Assembly (NCBI RefSeq): GCF_001640805.2
Contig: NC_066856.1
Span: 886,786 to 950,785 of the forward strand
From: Lates calcarifer
Lineage: Eukaryota; Chordata; Actinopteri; Centropomidae
DNA: 64,000 bases
Direction of reading: 5' to 3'
Within the stretch, counting starts at the first letter, position 1; every line of letters begins with the position of its first letter. The position numbers were made by a program, and so were the translations under genes. Under the pieces are notes generated by a model. It ran no database searches. It was not told the origin of the DNA and saw only the letters and a program-made list of their open reading frames with translations. Below, piece by piece: positions 39,921 to 51,229 of the stretch.

Positions 39921-40320
39921 GTTTGTCTTTTCATCCAGTGACCCAGATTAGATTTTAATAAGCCTGTTATTCTTTGTTCTATTTTAAGACATCAGACGTG
40001 CTGCTGCGTTCTCTGATTCCACTGGTCATTTGGAGTTTCAACATGGTGATGAATCCAGTAGAAAAATTAAAATAATACTTGAACTGAAAATGAAGTTGAC
40101 TTTAATATGAAACCATGACAAATTATTTTATTCTCCTGCCGGGGGAGAGGGATCCACAAAATGTGTGGTAGCCACATGAAATCAAAGAGAAAGAGAAAGT
40201 ATCTCTTCCCTTCAGCACCAGTGTTTCACATTTGACACAACTAAGCTTCACTAAAACATTTCATTAAAGTCTTAAATGTTTTGTTTATTTAGGTATTTCT
40301 CTCTCTCTCAATAAGACTTA

Positions 40321-40425
40321 CAGTCTTTGGTCAGAGGATCACAAAGGTGGCAGTTCATTCAATAAAAAAACTAAAATGTCAACCTGCTGGTGGCATGAGA
40401 GGAAAAGTCAGAGGATCACAGCTTC
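40321..40425 (+). repeat. dispersed teleost repeat, fragment
   Basis: aaaatgtcaacctgctggtg followed by gcatgagaggaaaagtcagaggatcac is the same family as 719-880 and 44645-44845. 'gtcagaggatcac' occurs twice within it (about 40332 and 40408), as expected for this internally repetitive family. Confidence 0.5.
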
Positions 40426-40429
40426 ATTC

Positions 40430-42970
40430 ATTTCAGTCTGGACTAAAGCTCTGAACTGACCTAGCAACTGAAATTGCCATTTCCAGAACCACAGGCCATT
40501 TACAGTGTTTTGGAGAAAAAACGAAGACATGTTGGTGGTGAACCCGTCCCAAAAATAAGATTTGGATTTCACATCATGTTATCTGTGGGTTTCTCCTGTT
40601 CCTTGGAAGGTCAGATCTACTGAAGACTCTGTTCTTTTCTCTGACTGAGTGAACATGGTTGTTTCTCTGCTGTTCAGAGGTGAAATAGGGGAAATATCAT
40701 GACTCCACTCCCTCTGTCACCATCCATGGATCTAACTCTTTCATTTCATCAGCAGGAAAATTTAATGAAAAAATGTTCTGTCTTATAATTTAGCATAGTG
40801 AGATATTTGATTAATATGACAGAATTTATGATGAATGCCCCACATTAAGACACTTTGGTCAGCACTGCAATTGTATTATTGGTGTACTCAGTGCTGGCCA
40901 GGGAGCTGGCGCAGTGTTTGTTGTAGCAACAAATTCAATCAATGGCCAACAGCCACAGGACAACAGAGGACAGAGAACAAGAAGACCTATTGTTACAAAA
41001 TCATCTAACTCTAAAAGTCAGAACACAACCAGTGTTGCCATGCAATGCCACAAACAAATTTCTTTTATTGTTTTCAGTACCATTATATACTGTGCTGCTA
41101 AGTGAGCAGCAATAGAAAACGGCCTCAAATGGAAGGTGTGTAACTGCTTCTCAAAGTGGTCTGACCCTCTCACTGCTGCAAGGAAATCTAGTGAACATCA
41201 TTCTGTACTGTACTACACAGCTGATGCTTTACTTTAACAGCTGTGAGCTGTGTTTCACCTGTGTGTGCCCATCAGTCATGGAGGCGACTGTCTCTGGGGC
41301 GCCGGTGGAGGAAAGCTGACAGTGAACTTACTCATATCCCACCAGTTCATGACTCATGACCCGCTCACGCTCTCAGCCTTCAATGAGTTGAGGGGCTGAG
41401 CGGTCCCTAAAAGGATTTAGTAAATGATTGCGTCATGCCTGAGGGTGGAGGAGGACAGGACAGAGCTTCAGCAGTGAGGCAGGATGGACTTCCTGTGGAG
41501 GAATGCTTTCTGCTCACCTAACCCTAAGCGCCACCTCCACACTGTCATCCATTGTCAGCGCCAGGGCAGCCTATTGACAAGGCCATCGATTTCCTGATTA
41601 ATGGACCTCTCCACCATTGGCAGTCACCGCTGCCGACATCATTTTAATGTGTGCCTGATCAATAGCTCCATCAACACTGAGAATATCCTGCCGTCAAGCT
41701 ACGGGGGATTTGTCTGGGCATATGTTCCCATCAGACCAATCATGGCGAGGTCCGATAGGGCATACAGTGTGGGTGAAACAGTGTGTCGGGTAAAAGGTTT
41801 GTTAAAGCAGCTCCTTCAGTGTGGAAATAAGGTTGAGAGTGATGCTAGAACTTGTTTTATCTTCCACACTGCCTCTGGAGGGAGATAATAATGAAGAAAA
41901 GAACACTGTAGTTGTTGTGGTGGCTGCCACATTAAAAGTTCTAACCTAAGTGGCATGCTTTGTGACCTCAGTGGCCTGATTCAGTGACTGTTATGGGGTG
42001 CAGTTGTTAACTACAGTGAGCACTCAGCCTTCAGCTAAGGATGTTCTAACATAAATCACGTGTAAAAATGTTCCCATCTCTAGTGTAAAAGTATTCCTCT
42101 TCTTACCAACACATCCTCTCAGCTGTCTCTTCTTTAAATTGTGCCTGACATGGAGAAAAGCTCAAAGTTTTTAAGATGTGTTTTCTGTGCCAACTTGGTT
42201 GTTTGGTTGTTTAGGAGCGAAATGGAATTTGAACTATGTTTATAATTAAGAAAACCCCCTTCAAGAATTTAAAGTTAAGGAAGCACTGAGAGAATATCTG
42301 CCTGAAGTCATTCATAATAACCTTATTAGTCATGAGGTGTCCAATGTAACTTAAATACTGAGCACTGAACACTTCAACATAACTAAACATAACTTAGAAA
42401 CTGTTTTCATTCTACAACTGAGAAAATGAAAATGTGTAGCAGCAGGCTGGATTTTAATGACATGAATAAACCTGCCAGGTTTGCTCAGAGTTTGGCAGAG
42501 AGAGAGGAATTCAGGACAGAAATTTTTCAGTTGCAGATCTGCTCTCTTCCCATGAGATCTACAGCATAACTGGTTTTGTTTACACACGAATTAAACAAAG
42601 TAACCACAAAGTTTTGTACTGTTGATTCATACTACACTCTACTAAGTTTTGACTCTGCAAACAATACAATGCTAAAATTCTTCTGAGTATGGTGTGTCAT
42701 ATATCATATACAAGCTTTTCATTATACTCCTCTAATTTAATCATCTCTTTAGAAACTGATGTAAAGAGACTTTGAAATTGAGTTTGTAACACTAGACATG
42801 ATGAAAAAGAGTGTGTATGTGAATGTGTCCTGGGCCACACTGAAGGACAACCTGCTAAACTAAGTACACACTCATTAGTACTCAGTTAGTTCTCAAATCA
42901 CATAAGCTGGCTTTGACTACAACTTCTTAATTTTAGAAAAGCCACAGACATATATTACAAGTGCATCAAA
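40430..42970. other. non-coding stretch
   Basis: No gene is supported. Bases 41560-41780 look unique and are listed separately as a possible regulatory block. Confidence 0.45.
41560..41780. promoter_or_regulatory. candidate conserved non-coding element
   Basis: GC-balanced unique sequence with cores such as ccatcgatttcctgattaat and tgcctgatcaatagctcc, inside otherwise AT-rich DNA. The 95-residue open frame across it (41601-41888) has no recognisable domain, so a non-coding role is more likely. Conservation is unproven. Confidence 0.2.
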
Positions 42971-42975
42971 CATAA

Positions 42976-43460
42976 GGGATAAGATAAGATAGACTTTATT
43001 TATCCCACTTGTGGGAAATTCACTCGTTACAGCAGCAAGAACAAAAACAAGAATGAAGAATCGACAATAGATAAAAAATATAATATAATGTAAAAGGCAC
43101 AGAAGGATAAATATTAAAATGCAAAAAACATAAATGTGCCGTTTGTATTACAGAAAAATTGTGATACACAGTGAGGTAGATGAAAGTAAAAAAGCGAGAA
43201 AAAATAGTGACCAGAAAGTGGAGTCCAGTGTGCAGGTTTATTGTTGAATCAGACTGGTATTGTACAGTCTGATGGCTGTTGGAATAAATGACCTGACATC
43301 TTGGGTGATGTGGTTAGCCTGGAACACACCCAGACCCAGTGTGTATTGTTTTGATGTCTTCTTCTTCTCCTTTAAATTTCGGTTGGTCTTCGCAAACAGG
43401 AATGATAAACATGTTTTTTTGCATATAGAGCAGGAATCCAAACAGTGGTCACTCAAGACA
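42976..43460 (-). mobile_element. Rex1/Babar-like LINE 3' end relic
   Basis: The 3' end is at 42976: ataagataagatagacttta and tttatcccacttgtgggaaattc are the reverse complement of a standard fish LINE tail with an AAGATA-type tandem. About 250 bases in, the minus strand encodes DVRSFIPTAIRLYNTSLIQQ and then a stop (43238-43300). This resembles the last residues of fish Rex1-type polymerases (RSFIPxAIRLLN). The longer open frame is only 72 codons, so the copy is 5'-truncated and decayed. Confidence 0.55.
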
Positions 43461-43479
43461 CATGCTGTCGAGACACATA

Positions 43480-44640
43480 CTGTCCACTTGTGATCAGATC
43501 AGCCAAGACACATGCTAATTCCAGGTATGAAAAGGGAACAGGGGAACACTTCACAGATCTTCTGGGAACAAAAAAAACAAAACAACTTTGGATCACTCAA
43601 TCTGTGAGTGATCTACTAAATAAATAGATCATTGTGACATATTAGATGAGAGATATTTGTGTTTGAGATGAAGATTAACCAGAAAAGGCAGAAAGGCACT
43701 GGACTTGATCAACAGCAGCATGCTGACGAAGGCAGAGAAGGGAGTACGAATTGTAGTAAAAATAAAAAAAACCTCAACGTCAAAAACCTGAAGGCCTTGT
43801 ATCAATATTTAATAGCCAGCAGGAGCAGATTGAGTCACATATTGAGAATTTCAACTAACCTACACTGAAAGAGGGCACACCAGGGAAGCACTGGATAATA
43901 GCCTCCTTAAGGAACTGGTCAAACTGCCCTTACCTCCAACCCCCCTCCTGAACTCCAGCTGCAGTTGTCAGGAAACCATACTGTGAATGACAACTCCCAA
44001 CAACCAACAAGCAGTCAAACAATGCAGTGAGAGAAAAGACAACTTATGTAGCCAAGCTGTGGTGAGTGTTTACGTGTTGCAGCTTGTTTTATGGCTCCTT
44101 AAAGTACAGTGATATGACATATTCATTGTGTTTATCACTCCTTCAGCCTTGGAAAACTCACTTTGCCATTTTAAATCTCCATCATAAATATTCCAAATGT
44201 TCCTCACCGGGTGTGTGCAGAAATAGAAGAAGATACCACAGGATTACCGTACTGACCTTCAGCGCTCGCTAAACTGCTTCTGGAAGGCTCTGAAGTTATG
44301 AGATTTTTTTCTGATGGGCTCAAAGAGCATGTTAATATTGTGTGGTATAAATGCTAGCATCAACATAATCTGAATAAAAAAGATGACCTTGCCACCAAAC
44401 TGTGATGTGTGATGGTAATTTTAAATAACTTTTATTAGAAGAATATATTTTTCAGGTGGCACCGGCAATATCTATGACTGCCAGGCATCGACTTGAATGT
44501 CACTTACTAACGAGTTCTGGCATCAGAAATAAACAACAAAAACTATTGTGTCTCTTATGAAGAAACTGCTTCATAAAAAGAAGTTTAAATTGCTAACATT
44601 GCTGACGTTAAGCAGGTTTACTGGTCGCCATGTTCACCTT
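43480..44640. other. non-coding stretch
   Basis: Nothing recognisable; scattered short open frames. Confidence 0.45.
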
Positions 44641-44644
44641 CTTG

Positions 44645-44845
44645 GTTAAGTGTGTTAGCATGCTAACATTTGCTAATTAGCACCAACCACACAGCACAGG
44701 AGTGGTTGATGGGAATGTCATTAGTCTTGCAGGTGTAATCAAAGTCATTACAAATCATCCTGATGGGGACATGAATGTCAGACTTCATGATAATCCATCC
44801 AGTAGTTCAAACATTTCACTCACACCACAAATGTCAACCTCCTGC
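44645..44845 (+). repeat. dispersed teleost repeat
   Basis: gtgttagcatgctaacattt and gctaattagcacc, then 'gatgggaatgtcattag...ttgcaggtgtaat...caaagtcattaca...ctgatggggacatgaatgtc...atccatccagtag...atgtcaacctcctgcc', follow in order the text of a repeat I recognise from many fish genomes. It is the longest copy of the family in this window. No coding capacity. Confidence 0.6.
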
Positions 44846-45334
44846 CATTGATACAGTACAAAGAGCTAATCTTTCAAGTGCTCTATTCTGTTTTATTTTA
44901 TGTCCATAATTTAAATACCACAATAATCAGCAGTATCTTACAGCATATGATGTTCAGGATCATGGGGGGTTAGAGTCAGTACACTTCAGATGGGATGAGG
45001 ATGTTAGCAGAACTGATACTTCGGTGACAAGTTGATGCCAAAATTCTGAAATGTGATAGTTCTTGTTTTTCTACAGGGCTATAGATACCATAGGTATCAT
45101 AAATGTCGTAGGTACAGGAGAAGTGATTCTTTTGACACTGACAAGAGCAGCATAATAACCCTACATTGTTCTAGTCTGACATCAAACACAAAGGGAAGAA
45201 CAATGAGGAAGGCAGACACAGTAACAACTGGAGCGACGCTCAGCAGAGAGCATACATCCACCAAGGCCAAACAACCTACACGTCTGTCTGTCTTTAATAA
45301 TGGAAGAATAAAAGGAAAAAGGATATATGAAAGA

Positions 45335-45475
45335 TTTACTGGATCCACACCAAACTTTAATTGGTTCTTCCCTGACCCATGTCCCATCCTTCCACCAAGT
45401 TTTGTGCAAATCAATTCAGCACTTTTTGCATACTTCTGCTGACAAATAAACCAACAAACAAACAAACACAACTGA
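45335..45475. repeat. dispersed repeat, fragment with (AAAC)n end
   Basis: 'ggatccacaccaaactttaa', 'tggttcttccctgacccatg', 'ccttccaccaagttttgtgc' and a closing caaacaaacaaac tract (45449-45467) match a repeat phrase common in fish. It accounts for the open frames of 129 and 137 codons on the two strands here, which should not be called genes. Confidence 0.5.
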
Positions 45476-46380
45476 GAACATAAATTCCTTTGCAGAGGTT
45501 GTAACAACAAGACTCACTGTGTTTGAGGCAGGTAATCAGGGACAGACAACCAAAGACCAGTACACAAACAGTGTCAAACTTATATAAGCAGCTCAAAGAC
45601 AGGCATCCAGATCTGCACAGAGTTCAAATGTTAACTGTATATTAACAGTTTATCGTCAAAATGTTCCTGTCCTCAAATGTTACTGTTTCTGTTTGTGAAT
45701 TGTGACAGCTTCTAGCAGCAACACACAACATTCAATTCAATTCAATTCAATTTTATTTATATAGCGCCATATCACAACAACAGTCATCTCAAGGCACTTT
45801 TCATATAGAGCAGGTCTAGACCATACTCTTTAAAATAGGTATTTACAGAGAGAGACCCAACAAATCCCACCAAGAGCAAGCACTAGGCGACAGTGGCAAG
45901 GAAAAACTTCCTTTTAAGAGGCAGAAACCTCGAGCAGAACCGGACTCAGGGTGGGCGGCCATCTGCCTCGACCGGTTGGGTTAAGAAGGAGAGAGAGGGG
46001 GAGAGGAGGGAGAGGGGGTAGGGAATAGCGAAAGAAGAACATAGCATAACACAGGTTCCATATCAGATGTAAGATGAGGCCAGTAATACAACAGTAGTAG
46101 TGATAGTAGTGATAATTAAAGTATTAACTGCTAACACAGCAATACAACTAATAGCAGTATAAGTAATTTCTAATTCTAGCAGCAGGTGTTGAGTGGAGTT
46201 GTAGGAGCAGCAGGGGACTTGTCATCACAGATCAGACTCTACAGCTCCAGAGGAAGAAATACCTGCAGAGAGAGACAGAAGAGGAGAGAGAGACGGAAGA
46301 GCACAATACTACAGGAAAGGGGAGATACTGAGTTAGTAACATGTAACATGGGATATGAATCCATATTGAGTGGAGAGAGG

Positions 46381-46382
<2 letters not shown>

Positions 46383-46437
<55 letters not shown>
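46383..46437. repeat. (GA)n microsatellite in LINE 3' untranslated region
   Basis: About 27 uninterrupted GA units; CT on the LINE sense strand. Flanking sequence (46210-46330 and 45985-46020) is also strongly purine-rich. Confidence 0.95.
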
Positions 46438-46440
<3 letters not shown>

Positions 46441-46520
46441 CTCAGTGCATCATGGGAGATCTCCCGGCAGTCTAGGCCTATAGCAGCATAACTAAGGGAT
46501 GGTTCAAGCCTGAGCCAACC

Positions 46521-48500
46521 CTAACTATAAGCTTTATCAAAGAGGAAAGTTTTAAGCCTACTCTTAAAGGTACAGAGGGTGTCTGCCTCCCGGACCGAAA
46601 CTGGGAGAAGGTTCCACAGTAGAGGAGCCTGATAACTGAAGGCTCTGCCTCCCATTCTACTCTTGGAAACTCTGGGAACCACCAGTAAACCAGCATTTTG
46701 GGAGCGCAGAGTCCTGGTGGGATTGTAGGGGACTATGAGATCTTTAAGGTAAGATGGAGCCTGACCATTAAGGGCTTTGTATGTGAGGAGGAGGATTTTG
46801 AATTCTACTCTAGATTTGACTGGGAGCCAATGTAGAGAGGCTAACACAGGAGAAATGTGATCTCTTTTCCTAGTTCCTGTCAGTAGTCGTGCTGCAGCAT
46901 TTTGAATCAGCTGCAGAGTCTTTAGAGACTTGTTGGGGCAGCCTGATAATAATGAATTACAGTAGTCCAGCCTAGAAGTAACAAATGCATGGACTAGTTT
47001 TTCTGCATCTTTTTGGGACAGAAAATGTCTAATTTTGGAGATGTTACGCAGATGAAAAAAGGCAGTCCTAGAAGTTTGTTTTATGTGTAAGTTAAAGGAC
47101 AAATCCTGATCAAAGGTGACTCCCAGATTCTTTACAGTGGAGCTGGGAGCCAGGGCAATGCCGTCTAGTGGAGCTACATCATTAGAAAGTTTGTTTCTGA
47201 TGTGTTCAGGACCAATTATAATGATTTCAGTTTTATCTGAGTTTAGTAGTAAGAAGTTGCTTGTCATCCAGATTTTAATGTCCCTAAGACAAGCTTGGAG
47301 TTTGGCTAGATGATTGGTTTCATTAGGTTCCATTGACAGATAAAGCTGTGTATCATCTGCATAACAATGGAAATTTATGGAGTGTTTCCTGATAATATTG
47401 CCCAAGGGAAGCATATACAGAGTGAAGAGGATTGGTCCAAGCACTGACCCTTGTGGAACTCCAAGTCTAACTTTTGTGTACATGGAGGAGTAGTTGTTAA
47501 CATGTACAAACTGAAGCCTATCAGATAGATAGGACTTAAACCAGTTTAGTGCCGTTCCTTTAATGCCAATAAAGTGCTCCAGTCTCTGTAAAAGGATGTG
47601 ATGGTCAATTGTATCAAAAGCAGCACTGAGATCTAACAAGACAAGTACAGAAACAAGTCCGTTGTCTGATGCTATCAGAAGGTCGTTCGTAACTTTTACA
47701 AGTGCCGTCTCTGTGCTGTGATACAACCTAAATCCTGACTGAAAAACCTCAAATAAACTATTGTCCTGTAGAAAGTCGCACAACTGTTTTGCAACTGCTT
47801 TCTCCAGGATCTTAGAAAGAAAGGGGAGGTTAGATATAGGTCTGTAGTTGGTTAATACATCTGGATCTAGAGTGGGCTTTTTTAGAAGAGGTTTGATTAC
47901 AGCTGTTTTATACGACTGCGGAACATAACCTGTTAACAAGGACAGATTTAACATATCTAATACAGGACTGCAAATTAAGGGCAGAGCTTCCTTAAGCAGC
48001 CTAGTTGGGATGGGGTCTAAGAGACAGGTTGAAGGTTTAGATGCTGAGATAATTGATGTGAGCTGGGCTAAGTCGATGGTAGAAAAGGAGTCAAGGTTAG
48101 GTTTTGCAGCTGACTCTATGGATCCTGTGTTATGGCATAAATCTGTACTGATTGAAGGCAGGATGTGATTAATTTTACCTCTAATGGTAGAGATTTTATC
48201 ATTAAAAAAGTTCATAAAATCATTGCTACTGAGGGTTATAGGGATGTGTGGATCTATAGAGCTGTGACTCTCTGTCAGCCTGGCTACAGTGCTGAAGAGA
48301 AACCTGGGGTTGTTCTTATTATCCTCTATTAATGATGAGTAATAGGCACTTCTTGCATTACAGAGGGCCTTTTTATATCTTTTGACACTATCCTGCCAAG
48401 CTAAGTGGGATTCTTCCAGTTTGGTGGAACGCCACACTCTTTCAAGCCTACGTGCTGTTTGTTTCAGTGTACGGGTTTGGCTAATGTAGTTACAGCTCAT
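46521..48500 (-). CDS. non-LTR retrotransposon reverse transcriptase (L2/CR1-like), endonuclease missing
   Basis: A 659-residue frame with no internal stop. It would copy LINE RNA into DNA at the insertion site. Motifs in order: [19 protein letters not shown] (about 216-234), the fingers and palm entry; FQSGFR (253-258); [15 protein letters not shown] (about 286-300) with the first catalytic Asp; [16 protein letters not shown] (347-362); the catalytic [11 protein letters not shown] (379-389); [12 protein letters not shown] (419-430); then thumb and C-terminal blocks including [12 protein letters not shown] (509-520) and [21 protein letters not shown] (about 557-577), ending [15 protein letters not shown]. 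All key residues are present, so the copy is probably young. Full-length family members carry an upstream apurinic-type endonuclease that is absent here. The chosen start is the first Met; upstream codons QTRLPVQA are open but follow a stop. The exact clade (L2 versus another CR1-group lineage) is from memory of family motifs. Confidence 0.93.
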   Translation of the reverse strand: MSCNYISQTRTLKQTARRLERVWRSTKLEESHLAWQDSVKRYKKALCNARSAYYSSLIEDNKNNPRFLFSTVARLTESHSSIDPHIPITLSSNDFMNFFNDKISTIRGKINHILPSISTDLCHNTGSIESAAKPNLDSFSTIDLAQLTSIISASKPSTCLLDPIPTRLLKEALPLICSPVLDMLNLSLLTGYVPQSYKTAVIKPLLKKPTLDPDVLTNYRPISNLPFLSKILEKAVAKQLCDFLQDNSLFEVFQSGFRLYHSTETALVKVTNDLLIASDNGLVSVLVLLDLSAAFDTIDHHILLQRLEHFIGIKGTALNWFKSYLSDRLQFVHVNNYSSMYTKVRLGVPQGSVLGPILFTLYMLPLGNIIRKHSINFHCYADDTQLYLSMEPNETNHLAKLQACLRDIKIWMTSNFLLLNSDKTEIIIIGPEHIRNKLSNDVAPLDGIALAPSSTVKNLGVTFDQDLSFNLHIKQTSRTAFFHLRNISKIRHFLSQKDAEKLVHAFVTSRLDYCNSLLSGCPNKSLKTLQLIQNAAARLLTGTRKRDHISPVLASLHWLPVKSRVEFKILLLTYKALNGQAPSYLKDLIVPYNPTRTLRSQNAGLLVVPRVSKSRMGGRAFSYQAPLLWNLLPVSVREADTLCTFKSRLKTFLFDKAYS

Positions 48501-50590
48501 AGCTTGAACTGGTAACCTTGTCTGTCACCATGTGAGTCTCTGGTTGCACACTGACTATACAGTGACATCCATAGTTGCCAGTATATCACAGAGCAGACAC
48601 ATTAACAGGCAAAAACACACTCACAGGAAATTCAGAGCCTTCATTCCACCTGACGCGCATGTCTTTAGATGTTGTGTTACCTCTGGAGCACCAGAGCACC
48701 TAAAATCACTGCAACTCAGAATATATTCTCAGCCTGAGCTGGAGCCATTTACCTTTCTCATCATGCGCTGTAAATCCAATAACATAAGCTCTGCACATCA
48801 ATTCTAGCGACAGAAAAATAGATCCACACTTCTGCTGTCACTGGTCAGATCACCTGTTTGTTTGCATTTACATCAAAGACTGGACATTTAAAATCACATC
48901 ATGAACACAGATCCATATTTCCTGCTCACAGATTCTTATCATAGCACCATACATCACAGACAACATGCTATCTTGCTATGGCCTGGCTTAAGCCCCGAGC
49001 CAAGCTACTGGGTTGACAAATGAGAAAGTAAAGAGTTTGAATGTGCAGATGAATGATCCTGATGATTGCCCAGGACTGTAATAAAACACTATGTCAACTC
49101 TAATGCTGTTACCATATCATTGGTCTGCTGGGTGAGATGCTGCTTGGCCTGTCTGAGCGCTCAGATTTCATTTCAAAACAAACATCTGGATGCCACTTTA
49201 ATCCAGTCGACTAAAGTTCTGAGCGAGTGCAGTCGCCACATGCAGCGATCTTTAACAAAGCTGTTGAAAGGTGAGCCGATACTGAAAAAAGGAATATATT
49301 GTCCTAATGCAGGTTAAAATACCATTTCCATGGAAACAACATTGTTCAAAGAGTGTGTATGTGTGCTGTAGGTGTGCGAGACAGTGCTTTTTTTATTTTC
49401 ACTATCTTTAGTCCTTGTCTGAACTCTAATATCTGAATCCTGTGTAAACTTTAATGTATTTCAGTAGGTACAAATAAAGTACCGGTAATATTTGTGCGCT
49501 TGTGTTTGCACTGGCGTCTTTGTATGTTTGTTTTGTAGTTATTACCCTGTCATAAATTTAAGCACCATCATCCATCAGGATAAAATTTCAAGACAGTTTC
49601 CAGGCTGATTCAGACTGCCCCGTGATTTCTATGTGATTAAAGTGACAAACCAAACCTGACAGGGAACACAGTAATACAACAAACTCACATTTAATTCCCT
49701 AATTGCCCCCATGTTATTTGTCTGTGGTATTTCTCTGGGTTGTGTGGATACTGAAATCTCACATGGCACACGTTTCAATGCATAATGCCACACAGAGAGA
49801 TCAGTATTGTTCTGTCAGACTGTGAGCTCTCTGTCAGGCTTTGTTGATGCAATAGGGCTTTTTCAGCCTCCCCTGGGGTTTGATATTATCCCAAATTTCA
49901 TTCGACTTCAAATATCAGTTGTTAAAGGTATCGAGGAATCTCACTTTTTGTCAGTTTAAATCCTTTTCCTTTTCTGCACTTAATCCCAAGAGTGCTTGTG
50001 GTTCTACCCTTTCATATTGATTTTAAGCCAAGTAACTAAAAAAGGTCTTTATGGAGGCAGCCTATGGTGGGAAGCCAACTTGGTTCCCATTCGTAGAAAG
50101 CTTTTGAAGCCCAAAGAGAGGCTCTCTTGAAGCAGCCGGGGTTGTTGAGCTGAGCGTTGTAGAGGCCGGCGCCTGAGGCCATTCCTCTGAATAGCTCTCA
50201 TCTCTGGCTTCCAGTGTGGGGGGTGGAGGGGGGGACTGACGGAAAGCTTCCAGGTGACAACTGTGGGGGGAGGGTGTCAAAGAGAGAGACAGAGAGACAT
50301 AGAGTCTCACCCACTGAGACTTCCCCCTCCCTGCTTTACTTTACCTTTTATTTGTTTTCTCCATTCTCTGGAAGCGGTTGAGTTTCAAATTCAGCATGTA
50401 AAATACTGCTGCACTATATTCACAGGTATTATGGATACAAAGGTCTTAGTATATTACTGTGTCCATTAACATTGTGATCTTCTCACACACAATTTAACCA
50501 TTAACTTGAGAGGGGTCTGCCTGCAGGCCTCCACTGTGGAGCCCCTCTCGTTGTAGCCTCTGCTCTCAGGTCCCCTCTGCTGTCAGGCAC
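48501..50590. other. non-coding stretch
   Basis: No LINE endonuclease and no gene. Short open frames only. Confidence 0.5.
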
Positions 50591-50594
50591 AGAG

Positions 50595-50728
50595 AAGGAA
50601 TTTGTTGGGTCTCTCTCTGTAAATACCTATTTTAAAGAGTATGGTCTAGACCTGCTCTATATGACAAGTGCCTTGAGATGACTTTTGTTGTGATATGGCA
50701 CTATATAAATAAATAAATTGAATAGAAA
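50595..50728 (+). mobile_element. 3' end of the same L2-like LINE, severely truncated
   Basis: tttgttgggtctctctctgt, aaatacctattttaaagagt, atggtctagacctgctctat and 'ccttgagatgac..ttgttgtgatatggc' are the reverse complement of 45755-45875 with few differences. It ends in an ATAAA-rich tail and 'attgaatag'. Only about 130 bases of the 3' end were copied. Confidence 0.85.
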
Positions 50729-51229
50729 TGATGCACAGATTTGTTTTCTTACATTCCCTTTTCATTGTACAATACACCTGTAGCAAAGGTACGTGACTTA
50801 TTTGCTCTATCCAAAACAGTGAAAAAGATGGATAGACTATTTGTCATCTTCAAGTTAGTTAAGCCAATGGTGGCTAACGTTGGTCCATTTTGTGCTAGTT
50901 TTATGATAGGGTTCGCTCTTTCTGTGGGTAACATAAGCTAACTGTTCATATGTGTGCTGAACATTTATATAATGAGTTCAAGAAGGGCAAAGGTCTGCAT
51001 TTGTCTTAGATGAATGTCCACGTTGGTTATTAGCTGTTCAAGAGATCATAGAACATAAAAAAAGTTTTTCTATAGTTCAGACCGTTCGGTGTAGATGAAG
51101 ATGTATATACTGAAGTAAACTGTTTTCACACTTAAACATCATGTAAAGACTCTGCTGGCTATACAAATGATTTTATTATTACTGAAGTCTATGCATTATG
51201 ATCATAACATTTGTTCTTCTCTGTCTTAG

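Larger units (their letters stand above)
45731..48500 (-). mobile_element. L2/CR1-type LINE, 5'-truncated
   Basis: Minus-strand element. Its 3' end is the TTCAA tandem at 45731-45750, preceded in sense by text whose complement is 'ttttatttatatagcgccat...caaggcactttt'. A roughly 770-bp 3' untranslated region (45751-46520) contains a long CT tract in sense (46383-46437), and then the 659-codon reverse-transcriptase frame. No endonuclease frame is found upstream of 48500, where an in-frame stop lies about eight codons before the first Met. The copy is therefore 5'-truncated or rearranged. The same 3' end recurs, truncated, at 50595-50728 and 55930-56012 on the opposite strand. Confidence 0.85.

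Noticed and set aside
45053..45510. Open frames of 129 (plus) and 137 (minus) codons
   Set aside because: They lie over a dispersed repeat (45335-45475), and the two strands are open together by chance.
46383..46437. Regular repeats as a CRISPR array
   Set aside because: Dinucleotide repeat without spacers. This and all other tandem tracts here are microsatellites in a vertebrate genome.
46186..46491. 101-codon plus-strand frame rich in Glu-Arg
   Set aside because: It is the translation of the GA microsatellite in the LINE 3' untranslated region.
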